Shown here one piece after another: positions 17,367-26,900 of a stretch of DNA of 56,611 nucleotides (position 1 is the first letter of the stretch; each line of letters starts with the position of its first letter). Source of the stretch: Frigididesulfovibrio sp031553235 (GTDB lineage Bacteria; Desulfobacterota; Desulfovibrionia; Desulfovibrionales; Desulfovibrionaceae). Position numbers and translations under genes: made by a program. The notes beneath the pieces were generated by a model. It did not search any database, was not told where the DNA came from, and saw only the letters and a list, made by a program, of their open reading frames with translations. The DNA lies in NCBI GenBank assembly GCA_031553235.1, contig JAVBLS010000045.1, forward strand, positions 1-56,611. The letters are read 5' to 3'.

Positions 17367-18184
17367 ACCGAGCCCCCCCCCGCCGGTGGGTAGGCCGTGA
17401 AACCGCGCAGGGCCGATATGGCCCGTCCCACATCCAGGCCCAGAGCTTTGGCCAGGATGGGCAGGTTTTCCTCGGCATCCGAAGGGCGGACATACAGGGG
17501 CACGGGCGGTTCCGAGCCGAACGTGGCCGCCTCTGCCTCGGCCACGAGCACGGCCGGAGAGGGGTGATCGTGTTCCGGGCCGAGCAGGCGTGCTTCGCTT
17601 CCGGCCACAGCCGCCTCGATGGCGCCACGGTTACGGCCGAGGCCGCTCCCCAGCAGAGTGCAGCCGGAGTCGTGGGCCAGGGTGGCGCGCGCGGCCGCTT
17701 CCGGGCTGAGGACAAGAATTTCGGTTGCCGCTTCAAGTTCTGCGCTTTTCAGGCGGAACACCTGGAGATGCACCAGGTTGCGTCGGGCATGGGTGATCAC
17801 CCCGAACAGGCCGGCCGCAGTCCCCAACCGCTTGGCGGCGCTTCGGGCCAGCAAGGGCAACAGGGGCAGGCCCGCCTGCAGCGCGCCCACGGCCGCGGCC
17901 AGACCGGCGGCAGTGGCACAGGCTAGGCGCAGGCCGGTGAAGCTCCCCGGGCCGACCACACAGGTGATGCGTCGAATATCTTTGGGCTTTGCTCCCAGCG
18001 TTTCCAGCCCCCGGGCCAGGGCCGGGGTGAGCAGTTCCGCCCCCTGCGAGGCGGCCGGCAGCGACTCGCTCCAGAGTACAGACCCTTCCCGCGCCAGGAC
18101 GATCTGCAGCACCCCCTCGGCCGTGTTCATGACCAGGAGCGAGCCGGATTGGGCTTTTCTTCCTATGCCGACGGGGTAGGTCAT
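17363..18184 (-). CDS. tsaB: tRNA threonylcarbamoyladenosine biosynthesis protein TsaB
   Basis: Non-catalytic partner of TsaD and TsaE in making t6A37 on ANN-decoding tRNAs. The 273-residue protein has the ASKHA-fold start SLLVMNTAEGVLQIVL, then VVGPGSFTGLRLACATAAGLA (the family's GPGSFTGLRIG element, ~residues 76-95) and the C-terminal YVRPSDAEENLP. The start ATG lies one base after the rseP stop (TAAGATG), and the stop overlaps the methyltransferase start. The Glu/His metal residues of TsaD are absent, as expected for TsaB. Confidence 0.92.
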   Translation of the reverse strand: MTYPVGIGRKAQSGSLLVMNTAEGVLQIVLAREGSVLWSESLPAASQGAELLTPALARGLETLGAKPKDIRRITCVVGPGSFTGLRLACATAAGLAAAVGALQAGLPLLPLLARSAAKRLGTAAGLFGVITHARRNLVHLQVFRLKSAELEAATEILVLSPEAAARATLAHDSGCTLLGSGLGRNRGAIEAAVAGSEARLLGPEHDHPSPAVLVAEAEAATFGSEPPVPLYVRPSDAEENLPILAKALGLDVGRAISALRGFTAYPPAGGGSV

Positions 18185-18185
18185 C

Positions 18186-19253
18186 TTACGGTGCGCCGAT
18201 CATCCGCCCCACATCAAACCAAGTGGCCGCAAGCATCAGGGAGACGAGAAAGACCAGCCCGCCGACCATGGCGTAGTTTTGCAGACGTACGGGCAGGGGC
18301 CTGCGGAAGATCATTTCCAGAAGTAGAAAGAGCAGATGGCCGCCGTCGAGCACCGGGATGGGCAGCAGGTTGACCACGCCCAGGTTGGCGCTCAAAGCCG
18401 CGGCCAGCAGCAGCGTGGCCGTAAGGTTGGTGGAGAAATCGTAGATGGTGGTCACGATACCTACGGGGCCGGAGATGTCGCTCACCGGTACGGTCTGCAC
18501 AAACAGACCGCGCAGGAACTTGCCGATGAGCAGCACCATATTGCCGGTGTTGTGCAGGCCTTCGAGCGCCGCCTGGCCGAAGGAAAGGGGCACCATGTGT
18601 ATATCGGGGGCCGGGGTCACGCCCAGGGTCCAGCGATCCAACTCTTCGCCCCACAAGGTTTTCTGGGCCTGCTTGCGCGGCACGACCTCCAGACGCAGGC
18701 GCGAGCCGGCCCGGTCGATGTCCAACTGCACCGGAGCGCCGGCATTGTGCTGCACCAGTCTGGGCAGATCCTCCCAAACGCGTGGCGTCTTGCCGTCAAC
18801 AGCCAGGATCAGGTCGCCGGGCTGCACCCCGGCCGCTTCGGCCGGACTGCCGGCAATGACCGTACCCACCCGGGCGGGCAGTTCGGCCTTGCCCTGGACC
18901 GCGGCCACGCCCCAGCAGATCAGCCAGGCCAGGATCAGGTTGAAAACCGCGCCGGCCGCGATGACCAAAAAACGCTGCCAGGCCGGGCGCAGGGCAAAGC
19001 TTTGCTTTTCCGTGAACGGTTCGGGAATCTCGGCGTCCGGGGTCTCGCCCACGATGGAAACAAAGCCGCCCAGAGGCAGCGCGGCCACCTGGTATTTGGT
19101 GGCGCCGATTTGCCGCGAGGCCAGCACCGGGCCGAAGCCCAGGGAAAAGGTCTTGACCCCGATGCCGAAGAGCCGGGCCAAAAGAAAGTGCCCGAGTTCG
19201 TGAAAAAAGATCAGGCCGCCGAAAACAAGAACAACGGTGATGGTACCGATCAT
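18186..19253 (-). CDS. rseP: site-2 intramembrane metalloprotease RseP
   Basis: An M50 zinc protease of the inner membrane that makes the second cut in anti-sigma factors and clears signal-peptide remnants. The active-site HELGH lies in the first membrane helix (GGLIFFHELGHFLLARLFGI, residues ~12-31). One PDZ domain follows (AEAAGVQPGDLILAVDGKTP, ~130-150), then the second active-site motif PVLDGGHLLF near residue 307. The 355-residue size fits the one-PDZ form. It overlaps the dxr stop by four bases (ATGA), within the common order uppS-cdsA-dxr-rseP. Confidence 0.96.
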   Translation of the reverse strand: MIGTITVVLVFGGLIFFHELGHFLLARLFGIGVKTFSLGFGPVLASRQIGATKYQVAALPLGGFVSIVGETPDAEIPEPFTEKQSFALRPAWQRFLVIAAGAVFNLILAWLICWGVAAVQGKAELPARVGTVIAGSPAEAAGVQPGDLILAVDGKTPRVWEDLPRLVQHNAGAPVQLDIDRAGSRLRLEVVPRKQAQKTLWGEELDRWTLGVTPAPDIHMVPLSFGQAALEGLHNTGNMVLLIGKFLRGLFVQTVPVSDISGPVGIVTTIYDFSTNLTATLLLAAALSANLGVVNLLPIPVLDGGHLLFLLLEMIFRRPLPVRLQNYAMVGGLVFLVSLMLAATWFDVGRMIGAP

Positions 19254-20473
19254 GTCCGCTCAATGGTTGCGATGAAGGACCGGGCCGCGGCGCGGGCCGC
19301 TTCGTCCAGCCCCAAAATGTCTTCCATACTATAGGGATTAAAATTGGCATGGGGAAGGCCGGAATGCAGACAATGTTCCAGGCAGGCCGGAATGTCCAAA
19401 AAGCCGATGCGCCGGGCCAGGAAGGCGCGCACCGCCTCTTCGTCGGCCGCGTTCAGAATGATGCCCCCGCCGGGCATGCCCTGGGCCTCGCGGGCCAGAG
19501 CCAGGGCGGGAAATGTTTCGAGATCCGGGGCAACAAAGGTCAGGGCCCGCAGGCGGAAGATATCCAGGGGCTTGACCACGGCCGGAGCGCGTCGGGGGTA
19601 AAACAGGCAGTGAGCAATGGCCAGGCGCATGTCCGGCGGCCCCAGGTGGGCCAGCACGGAGCCGTCGGTATATTCCACCAGGGAGTGCACCAGAGACTGC
19701 TGGTGCACCACGGCGCGCACCCGCTCCGGCGGTAGGCCGAACAGGGCACAGGCCTCAATGATCTCCAGGCCTTTGTTCAACAAGGTGGCGGAGTCGATGC
19801 TGATGCGTGCGCCCATATTCCAGGTGGGGTGGTTCAGGGCCTGTTCCGGGGTGATTGCGGCCAGATCCGTCTTGCCGTGTCCGAAAAAAGGGCCGCCCGA
19901 GGCCGTGAGGATCAGTCGTTCGACCTCGTCCAGGCGGTTGCCGTGCAGACACTGAAACAAGGCGTTATGTTCGGAGTCCACCGGCAGAAGCGCTGCGCCG
20001 GTTTCGGCGCAGAGTTTGCGCAACAGGGCTCCGGCCATAACCAGCGATTCTTTGTTGGCCAGGGCCACGATTTTGCCGGCCCGTACGGCCGCCTCGGTGC
20101 CCGGCAGGCCGGCCGCGCCGCTCTGGGCCGCCAGTACGTGGGAGACGCCGGGCAGAGCGGCCAGTTCGCGGAATCCTTCGGAACCAAAAAGAATGTGCAG
20201 ACGGCTGCGGGCGGGCAGCAGGGCGCGCAGTCGACGGGCCGCGTCTTCATCGCACACGGCCGCATGGCTTGGGGAGAACTCCTGGATTTGTTCAGCCAGC
20301 AACTCGATGTTGTTGCCGCCGGCCAGGGCCTTGACCCGGAAGACCCCGGGCGCGGCCCGCACCACAGCCAGAGTGGAGCGGCCGATGGAACCGGTGGCCC
20401 CAAGCAGGCAGATGCCGCGCAGCCGTTTGCCGGAGAAGGCCCTGCCGGGCAGACGGGAGATATAGCCTTGCAA
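19250..20473 (-). CDS. dxr: 1-deoxy-D-xylulose-5-phosphate reductoisomerase
   Basis: Second enzyme of the MEP pathway, converting DXP to 2-C-methyl-D-erythritol 4-phosphate with NADPH; the target of fosmidomycin. The NADP-binding motif LLGATGSIGRST opens the protein. ALANKESLVMAG, PVDSEHNALFQCL (catalytic-metal Asp/Glu) and ASGGPFFGHGKTDLA with MGARISIDSATLLNKGLEI follow. At 407 residues it is full length. The first possible start is the TTG at 20473, two codons after an in-frame TAA that is also the cdsA stop; no ATG lies before the Rossmann motif. It sits between cdsA and rseP, both almost contiguous. Confidence 0.97.
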   Translation of the reverse strand: MQGYISRLPGRAFSGKRLRGICLLGATGSIGRSTLAVVRAAPGVFRVKALAGGNNIELLAEQIQEFSPSHAAVCDEDAARRLRALLPARSRLHILFGSEGFRELAALPGVSHVLAAQSGAAGLPGTEAAVRAGKIVALANKESLVMAGALLRKLCAETGAALLPVDSEHNALFQCLHGNRLDEVERLILTASGGPFFGHGKTDLAAITPEQALNHPTWNMGARISIDSATLLNKGLEIIEACALFGLPPERVRAVVHQQSLVHSLVEYTDGSVLAHLGPPDMRLAIAHCLFYPRRAPAVVKPLDIFRLRALTFVAPDLETFPALALAREAQGMPGGGIILNAADEEAVRAFLARRIGFLDIPACLEHCLHSGLPHANFNPYSMEDILGLDEAARAAARSFIATIERT

Positions 20474-20476
20474 TGC

Positions 20477-21289
20477 TTACCCCAGCAACTGTCGCACCAG
20501 CAGAAAGGCGGGCAGCACGAACAGCAGGCTGTCGATGCGGTCCAGCACGCCGCCGTGGCCCGGCAGGATGGTGCCGGAATCTTTGATGTTCAGGGTACGC
20601 TTCAGGGCGGATTCAAAGAAGTCGCCGAACTGGGCCGCCAGGTTGAGCAAGATGCCTATGGGAACCCAGGCGGGCAGGGGCAGAGCCGGTAGACCGATGC
20701 CAACGTTTTCTTGAAGCAGGCCGAAGATCACGCAGAGCAGCGCGCAAAGCAGCAGCCCGCCAATGGCGCCTTCCCAGCTTTTTTTCGGGCTGACCGAGGG
20801 CCAGATCTTGTGCTTGCCGAAACGGCAGCCCACATAGTAGCCGCCGATATCCGTACCGATGGCCGCGAGCACGCACAGGGCCTGTTCGGCCGGGCCGAAG
20901 CCCAGGCCCATCTGCAGGGTCAGGGGAATGTAGATGCCGCCGAAGATCAGCGGCACATAGTCGCCCAGGCGAACCTCTTCTCCCCGGCCGTAGGAGAAAA
21001 GAAAGAACAGGGCGGCCAGAAGGCAGGGCAGGGTCAGGAACATGATCAGCCACATGGGGTCATAGCCGTGGGCGAGCACTACGCCCGCGCCCAGAGCCAG
21101 ACCGATACCCTTGGCGATGGGGCACTTTTTGCCCGGCCAGAACATGGCGTAAAACTCAAACAAGCCCATCAGGGCAACGGCCAGGGCAAGAAACTGCAGC
21201 GGCCTGCCCCCCACGACCACGCAGGCGGCCAGAAGCGCGGCCAAGGCGCAGCCGGTGATCAGACGCAGACGGTGTTCGCCGGAAATCAT
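20477..21289 (-). CDS. cdsA: phosphatidate cytidylyltransferase
   Basis: Makes CDP-diacylglycerol from phosphatidate and CTP at the inner membrane, the branch point for all phospholipids. The 270-residue protein has about seven membrane helices. The C-terminal family signature is complete: SPKKSWEGAIGG, then LKRTLNIKDSGTILPGHGG followed by VLDRIDSL. The start MISGEHRLR at 21289 overlaps the uppS stop by four bases (ATGA). The frame extends further upstream but there only duplicates uppS coding sequence. Confidence 0.97.
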   Translation of the reverse strand: MISGEHRLRLITGCALAALLAACVVVGGRPLQFLALAVALMGLFEFYAMFWPGKKCPIAKGIGLALGAGVVLAHGYDPMWLIMFLTLPCLLAALFFLFSYGRGEEVRLGDYVPLIFGGIYIPLTLQMGLGFGPAEQALCVLAAIGTDIGGYYVGCRFGKHKIWPSVSPKKSWEGAIGGLLLCALLCVIFGLLQENVGIGLPALPLPAWVPIGILLNLAAQFGDFFESALKRTLNIKDSGTILPGHGGVLDRIDSLLFVLPAFLLVRQLLG

Positions 21290-22014
21290 GCATCCTCCGT
21301 GGGGGCCGATACCCCCCCAAAGCGCCGCGTCCGGCCGACATATTCCGCCAAGGCCTTGCGCAGTTCCTTCGGGGTGAAGTCCGGCCACAGGGTCGGGGTA
21401 AAATACAGTTCGCTGTATGCCGTCTGAAACAGCAGAAAATTGCTCAGGCGGAACTCGCCGCTGGTGCGGATGATCAGGTCCGGGTCCGGCTGGCCGGCGG
21501 TGTAGAGATGCCCGGCCAGGGCTTCGGCCGTCAGGTCGCGGGGCTTGCCCCCGGATTCCATATACAGCCGGGCCGCGCGGGCCAGTTCCTCCCGGCCGGA
21601 GTAGTTCAGGGCCAGGTTGAGAATCATCCGGTTGCCGTGGGCCGTGCGCGACATGGCCAGTTCCAGGGCCTTGCGTGTGGCGAAAGGCAGCTCCTTCAGC
21701 TCGCCGAGCACGCGCAGGCGCACTCCTTTTTGTTCCAGAGCAGGCAGTTCGCGGGTGATGAAATCCACCAGAAGATCGAAGAGAAAAGCCACTTCGGCGG
21801 CAGGTCGGCGCCAGTTTTCGCGTGAGAAGGTATACAGGGTAAGGTGGCCGATGCCTTCGTCCAGGCAGGCCTCAACAATGCGCCGCGCCGCTTCGGTGCC
21901 CGCCCGATGTCCGTCGCTGCGCGACAGGCCGCGCATGGCGGCCCAGCGGCCGTTGCCGTCCATGATCACCGCCACGTGCCGGGGCGGCGCCGGTTTTCCG
22001 GGAACCTCGTTCAT
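21286..22014 (-). CDS. uppS: undecaprenyl diphosphate synthase (cis-prenyltransferase)
   Basis: Extends farnesyl diphosphate with cis isoprene units to the C55 carrier for peptidoglycan and other glycans. The 242-residue protein shows HVAVIMDGNGRWA with the catalytic Asp near residue 18, the YTFSRENWRRP loop, and the C-terminal pair RTSGEFRLSNFLLFQ and AYSELYFTPTLWPDF. The start MNEVPGKP at 22014 has AGGTGG five bases upstream. It heads the run uppS-cdsA-dxr-rseP-tsaB-methyltransferase and diverges from the response regulator at 22175. Confidence 0.97.
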   Translation of the reverse strand: MNEVPGKPAPPRHVAVIMDGNGRWAAMRGLSRSDGHRAGTEAARRIVEACLDEGIGHLTLYTFSRENWRRPAAEVAFLFDLLVDFITRELPALEQKGVRLRVLGELKELPFATRKALELAMSRTAHGNRMILNLALNYSGREELARAARLYMESGGKPRDLTAEALAGHLYTAGQPDPDLIIRTSGEFRLSNFLLFQTAYSELYFTPTLWPDFTPKELRKALAEYVGRTRRFGGVSAPTEDA

Positions 22015-22114
22015 TGTGCCACCTGATAAAATGATAAACGCCAATCGACAACTCTAGCCGCTGGCTGTGGATCTTGTCAATGAAGGCGCGCTCCGGCCCC
22101 ATTTCCCCGTCCGC

Positions 22115-22143
22115 TTGCCGGGTATCGGCGGTATTGGTAAGGT
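22115..22143 (+). promoter_or_regulatory. possible sigma-70 promoter for the response regulator
   Basis: TTGCCG and TAAGGT are spaced by 17 bases, 31 bases before the ATG at 22175. The -10 match is weak. Confidence 0.35.
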
Positions 22144-22174
22144 ATGACAATATCTACGGGAACACGGGAACGAC

Positions 22175-23578
22175 ATGGACAAGATCCTTCTGGTGGACGA
22201 TGACGATCGCCTGCGCGACAGCTTTTACAACATCCTTTCCATGGAAGGGCATGAGGTGATCACCGGAGCCTCGGGCGAAGCCGCCCTGCGTCTGGCCGAG
22301 GAACACGCGCCCGACGCGGTGATCATGGATGTACGCATGCCCGGCATGGACGGGCTGGCCGCCCTGCGCCTGCTGCACGAGCGTGAGCCGCGCCTGCCGG
22401 TGATTATCATGACCGCCTACAGCACCACCGAGTCGGCCATCGAAGCCACCAAGTGCGGAGCCTTTGACTATATTCTCAAGCCCTTTGAGATCCCCGATGT
22501 CCTGGCCCTGGTGGACAAAGCCCTGGAAGCCGGCCGGCTGATGCGGGCACGGGTGGTCTTTTCGCCCGAAGAAGAGGATGACGGTGAAGAAGAAGCAATT
22601 GTCGGCGCAAGCCGGGCCATGCATCAAGTGTACAAGGCCATCGGCCGGGTGGCTCCCACCGACGCCCTGGTGCTGCTGCGCGGTGAGTCGGGCACCGGCA
22701 AGGAGCTGGTGGCCCGCGCCCTCTATCAGCACAGCGACCGCAGCAAGCAGCCTTTTCTGGCCGTGAACTGTGTGGCCATTCCTGAAACCTTGCTGGAAAG
22801 CGAATTGTTCGGCTTTGAGCGCGGGGCATTTACCGGCGCGCTTAACCGGCGCATCGGCAAGATCGAGCAGGCTGCCGGCGGTACGGTATTTTTGGATGAA
22901 ATCGGCGACATGCCCATGTCGATCCAGGCCAAGCTCTTGCGCCTGCTGCAGGAAAATCAGATCGAGCGGCTTGGCGGGGCGGGGCCCATCCCTGTGGACG
23001 TGCGGATCATCGCGGCCACCAACCGCGATCTGGAAGCGGCCGTGGCCGATGGGCGTTTTCGCCGGGATCTTTATTATCGCCTCAACGTGGTCGCTCTGCA
23101 TCTGCCCCCGCTTCGGGAGCGCAAGGAAGATATCCCCTTGCTGGTGCGGCATTTTTCCCGGCGCATTGCCCGCGAGGTGGGACATGCCCCGGCCGGAATC
23201 GAAGACGCCGCCCTGGCCCGCCTGGCTGCCCATTCCTGGCCCGGCAACGTGCGTGAGCTGGAAAACCTGCTGCGCAAAATTTTTATCCTCGGCAGGAGCG
23301 CGGCCATCAAGGCCGAGGATATAGAGCGGGCCCTTTCCGGCGCGGCGCCCGAGGCCGAGCAGGCGGCCCCGCCGCCCGAGGGTCTGCGCGAGCAAATTCG
23401 CCGTGCCTTGCGCGACGGCGACGGAGGCAACGTGTTTGACGAACTCATGGACAAGATGGGCGCTTTGATTATCGGCGAGGCTCTGGATCTCTGCGCCGGC
23501 AACAGGTCGCGCACGGCGCGGATGCTGGGACTTTCGCGGCCTACGTTGCTCGCCCGGATTGAGAAGTATAGACTTTAG
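22175..23578 (+). CDS. NtrC-family sigma-54 response regulator
   Basis: A 467-residue activator of sigma-54 promoters. The receiver domain has DDDD at 8-11 and the phosphoacceptor Asp52 (IMDVRMPGMDG). The AAA+ domain shows GESGTGKE, GAFTGA (in RGAFTGALNRR), GGTVFLDEIGD and the arginine-finger region ATNRDLE. A Fis-type helix-turn-helix ends the chain (GNRSRTARMLGLSRPTLLARI). It has no cognate kinase directly adjacent; the convergent hybrid kinase at 23939-28396 has its own receiver and HPt domains and could feed it. The TAG stop at 23576-23578 is formed at the edge of a dispersed repeat. Confidence 0.95.
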   Translation: MDKILLVDDDDRLRDSFYNILSMEGHEVITGASGEAALRLAEEHAPDAVIMDVRMPGMDGLAALRLLHEREPRLPVIIMTAYSTTESAIEATKCGAFDYILKPFEIPDVLALVDKALEAGRLMRARVVFSPEEEDDGEEEAIVGASRAMHQVYKAIGRVAPTDALVLLRGESGTGKELVARALYQHSDRSKQPFLAVNCVAIPETLLESELFGFERGAFTGALNRRIGKIEQAAGGTVFLDEIGDMPMSIQAKLLRLLQENQIERLGGAGPIPVDVRIIAATNRDLEAAVADGRFRRDLYYRLNVVALHLPPLRERKEDIPLLVRHFSRRIAREVGHAPAGIEDAALARLAAHSWPGNVRELENLLRKIFILGRSAAIKAEDIERALSGAAPEAEQAAPPPEGLREQIRRALRDGDGGNVFDELMDKMGALIIGEALDLCAGNRSRTARMLGLSRPTLLARIEKYRL

Positions 23579-23692
23579 AGTATTTCACCCTTGAAATGCT
23601 CGCAAGGATTCGTCGGCAAATCCTTGCCGCCAAATAGGCGTAGGCGGGCTTTGCCCGCCGTTAAGCGACTATTTGAAGCGTAAACTGCTCTA
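23576..23692 (+). repeat. MITE-like repeat R1, copy 1
   Basis: A 117-base element about 93% identical to 43745-43861, same orientation. Its ends are imperfect inverted repeats (TAGAGTATTTCAC on the left, TAGAGCAGTTTAC read inward from the right). Inside are three small hairpins: ATTTCA/TGAAAT, AAGGATT/AATCCTT and GGCGGGC/GCCCGCC. The outer TA would be the target duplication. The left TAG is the stop codon of the response regulator. Confidence 0.8.
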
Positions 23693-23705
23693 GCTATTGG
23701 CCGGC

Positions 23706-23936
23706 CTAGGCATAGTCCGGGGCCAGGCAGTCAAAAGCGCCGCCCATGGAGGCGCGGAATTTCTCGGCAGGCTGCACCAACGGCGCCTCGTCGGATGTGC
23801 AGGTGGCCCGCAGCAGTTCCAGATGCCGTAGTTCGTCCGTAGCGGCATATTCCACAGCTCCACAATGCCGGCAGACAAAATAGGTGGCCCGGCGCTCGCA
23901 CTTGCAGTCGCTTTTGATGAACTGGTGCTTGCGCAT
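23706..23936 (-). CDS. small Cys-rich (zinc-ribbon-like) protein
   Basis: A 76-residue protein with Cys11, Cys13, Cys22 and Cys25 (CKC...CRHC) plus two later Cys residues, a spacing that could hold zinc. It has no signal peptide or membrane segment. The ATG lies two bases after the hybrid-kinase stop, and its AAGGAG ribosome site lies inside the last codons of the kinase gene, so translation should be coupled. That arrangement suggests a partner or output protein for the kinase, but no homologous function is recognised. Confidence 0.7.
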   Translation of the reverse strand: MRKHQFIKSDCKCERRATYFVCRHCGAVEYAATDELRHLELLRATCTSDEAPLVQPAEKFRASMGGAFDCLAPDYA

Positions 23937-23938
23937 CC

Positions 23939-26900
23939 TTACTCCTTACCTTTTTGGCGCGACTGCTGCCCGTTCGCCCTTTGCCCTTGGGCAAAAGCTT
24001 CGACGGCGCGGCAAAAGGCTTCGACCGCCCGGCCGAGTTCCGCTGGAGCTCGTTGCGCGGCAATGGTGTCATCCAGGCGTAAGGCCTTTTCCATGGCCTC
24101 GGCGGCGGCCCGCAGCCGCTCGGCGCCCAGGTTGGCCGCTCCGCCCTTAAGGGTATGGGCCGCCAAAATGGCTTTTTCTTTTTTGCCTTCAGAGATGTTG
24201 GCCAGAATGTCCGCGACCTTGCCCGGGCTCTCGGCCGCCAAACGCCGCAGCAGCTGCAGATACAATTCGGACTTGCCGCCGATACGGCGCAGACCCGCCT
24301 CGGTATCCAACTCGCCGCCGGTCGCGGCCGGCGGCGCGGGGCAGTCCTTGCGGCCGCGCGGCCGCGCGGCGGGAGTCGCATCGGTCGAGGCAGGCGCCGG
24401 GAGCAACTGGGCCGCCGTGCGGCCGAGTTCTTCCTCGTCCAGCGGTTTGGTTATGTGGGCGCTCATGCCGGCGGCCAGGCTTTTTTCTTTGTCGCCGACC
24501 ATGGCGTGCGCCGTCATGGCGACGATGGGCAGGTTTTTCTGCCCCCTGAGCCGGCGAATGGCCGCAGTGGCGGCAAAGCCGTCCAGACGCGGCATCTGGA
24601 TATCCATGAACACTGCGGCATAGGTGTTTTTCCGGACCATGTTCACGGCCTCGACCCCGTCGGCTGCTTCGTCCACCACAAAGCCGAGGCGCCTGAGCAT
24701 ATTTCTGGCAATGATTCGGTTGATCTCGTTGTCTTCGGCCAGAAGCACCCGACTGCCCTTCAGATGGGCCACCAGAGAGGCTGGGTCGGAGCGGACCGCG
24801 GGCTGAACGGATTTGCGCGACGGTCGTTTGCGTACCACGGGCAAGGAGACGCGGAAAATGAACTCCGAACCGCGCCCCGGGGGGGAAGTGCAGGTCAGCG
24901 AGCCGCCCATAAGCTCGGCCAGCCGGCGGGAGATGGCCAGGCCGAGGCCGGTGCCGCCGTATCGACGGGTGGTGGAGGAATCTGCCTGGGTGAAGGCGGA
25001 AAAAAGCTTTTCGATTTGATCGGCATCCATGCCGATGCCTGTGTCGCGTACGGTATAGATTAGTTCCGCGGTCTTTTTTTCAGTCTTTCCCAAGGTGAAC
25101 AGAACATCCACGCTGCCCGTATGGGTGAACTTGACCGCGTTGCCGATCAGGTTGGTCAGAATCTGATTGATACGCAGAGCGTCGCCGCTGACCACGGCGG
25201 GCAGGCCGGCATCCACGTGCAGTTGCAGGAGCAAGCCTTTTTCGGCTGCGGCCGGCTCGGACATGCCGAGCACCCCTTCAAGCTCGCGTCGGGGGTCGAA
25301 CTCGAGGCACTCCATTTCCATCTTGCCTGCCTCAATTTTGGAAAAATCGAGAATTTCGTTGATAATGCGCAAAAGCGACCGGGCCGACTGTTCCACTTTT
25401 TCCAGATTGTCGCGTCGCCCTTTGGGCAGGCTGGTGTCCAGCACCAACCGGGTCATGCCGAGAATGGCGTTCATCGGGGTGCGGATTTCGTGACTCATGT
25501 TGGCCAGAAAAGTGCTTTTGGCCCTGGCGCTTTCTTCGGCCTGGTCCCGGGCCAGGGAAAGCTCCCGCTCTTTGTGGCGCATTTCGGTGACGTCCTGCAG
25601 CCAGGACATCAGACAGGGTTCGCCGTAGTAATCGGCGGCAAAGGCGTTGACCAGCATGTCGCGGGGCATGCCGTCGGCGGCGCGCACAGTGATCGGCCGC
25701 CAGTTGACCGTGCCCTTGTCACGCACGTCGGCCACAAGGCGGGCATGCTCGGCCGGGTCGACAACATAATCCGCCATGCGGTCGCCCAGGCTCATGCCGA
25801 GAAAAAGCAGGGCGTGCGGCGTGGCAAAGCGCACAATCTCGTCCGTTACGATAATGAAGCAGACCGGGCTGGATTCGACCACGTCGCGCAGCAGCCGGCG
25901 TTCCTGGTCCAGCTCGGCTTCCTTGGCCTGAATTACCCGTAGGTCTTCGGTGTAGCCCACCACCATGTTGCCGCCGGGGGTCTGCACCCGGCGCAGGGTG
26001 ATCTTGGTCGGCAGGCGCTTGCCGGAATAGCTGATGTGTTCCCAGTGGAAGATCTCTTCGCCGTGCTCAAAGGCCAGACGCAGATGTTTTTCCGCCGCTT
26101 CGCGGCTGGGGGTGCCGTCAGGCTGAAATACCGGGGAAAAGCTATAAAAGTTGCTGAGATATGTTTCTTTATCCGGCAGTTCGAAAAGGGCCAGGGCGGC
26201 CTTGTTGCAATCCAGGGTATTGAGGTTTTCGTCCCAGAAGCTGCAGGCCTGGGGCATGGCGTCGAGCATCATTCGCACACGCTCGTTGGCAGCTTGGGTC
26301 TCGGTGATGTCCTGCATGATCTCGATGGCGCCGCTGCGTGTTCCGGCCGGATCGTACAGGAACGAGTTGGTCACCCGGAAGGCCCGTTGCAGCCGCGGGT
26401 GATAAAATTCAAAAGGCTGCAGGGTGTTGCGGTTCCAACCACGTTGTTCCGGAGAGATGCCGCAGGTGTTGTCCGGCCACTGGTCGCAGGCTTTGCCCAG
26501 CACCTCGGAGGGATCTTTGGCGCCGACACTTTCCAGGCCCGCCGGGTTCATGTAGGTACAACATCCGGCATTGTCGGTGACGATGATTGGGGTGGGGATG
26601 CTTTCAAGAATGCACCTGAACCACCACATGATTCCGGTGATCGTATCAAAGGCTTCATTGAGATTCAGCTCAAAGGCGCCATTGCCCAAGGCCTCTCCCT
26701 CGGTGGGGAAAATATCGAACCCGGCGGAGGGAAAGCCTTGGGCAAGCAAGGCGTTCAAGCGGCTGTGCACGCCCTCGAGAAGGCGGGTACGCACGGCCAT
26801 GATCTGTTCCAATGCGTTTTTTTGCCGGGCGATGGTTTCCAGTGCCTCGCGTTCTTTGCGCGACTGTTCCTTGACCGCCTGGATATTGAAATTCCCGCCG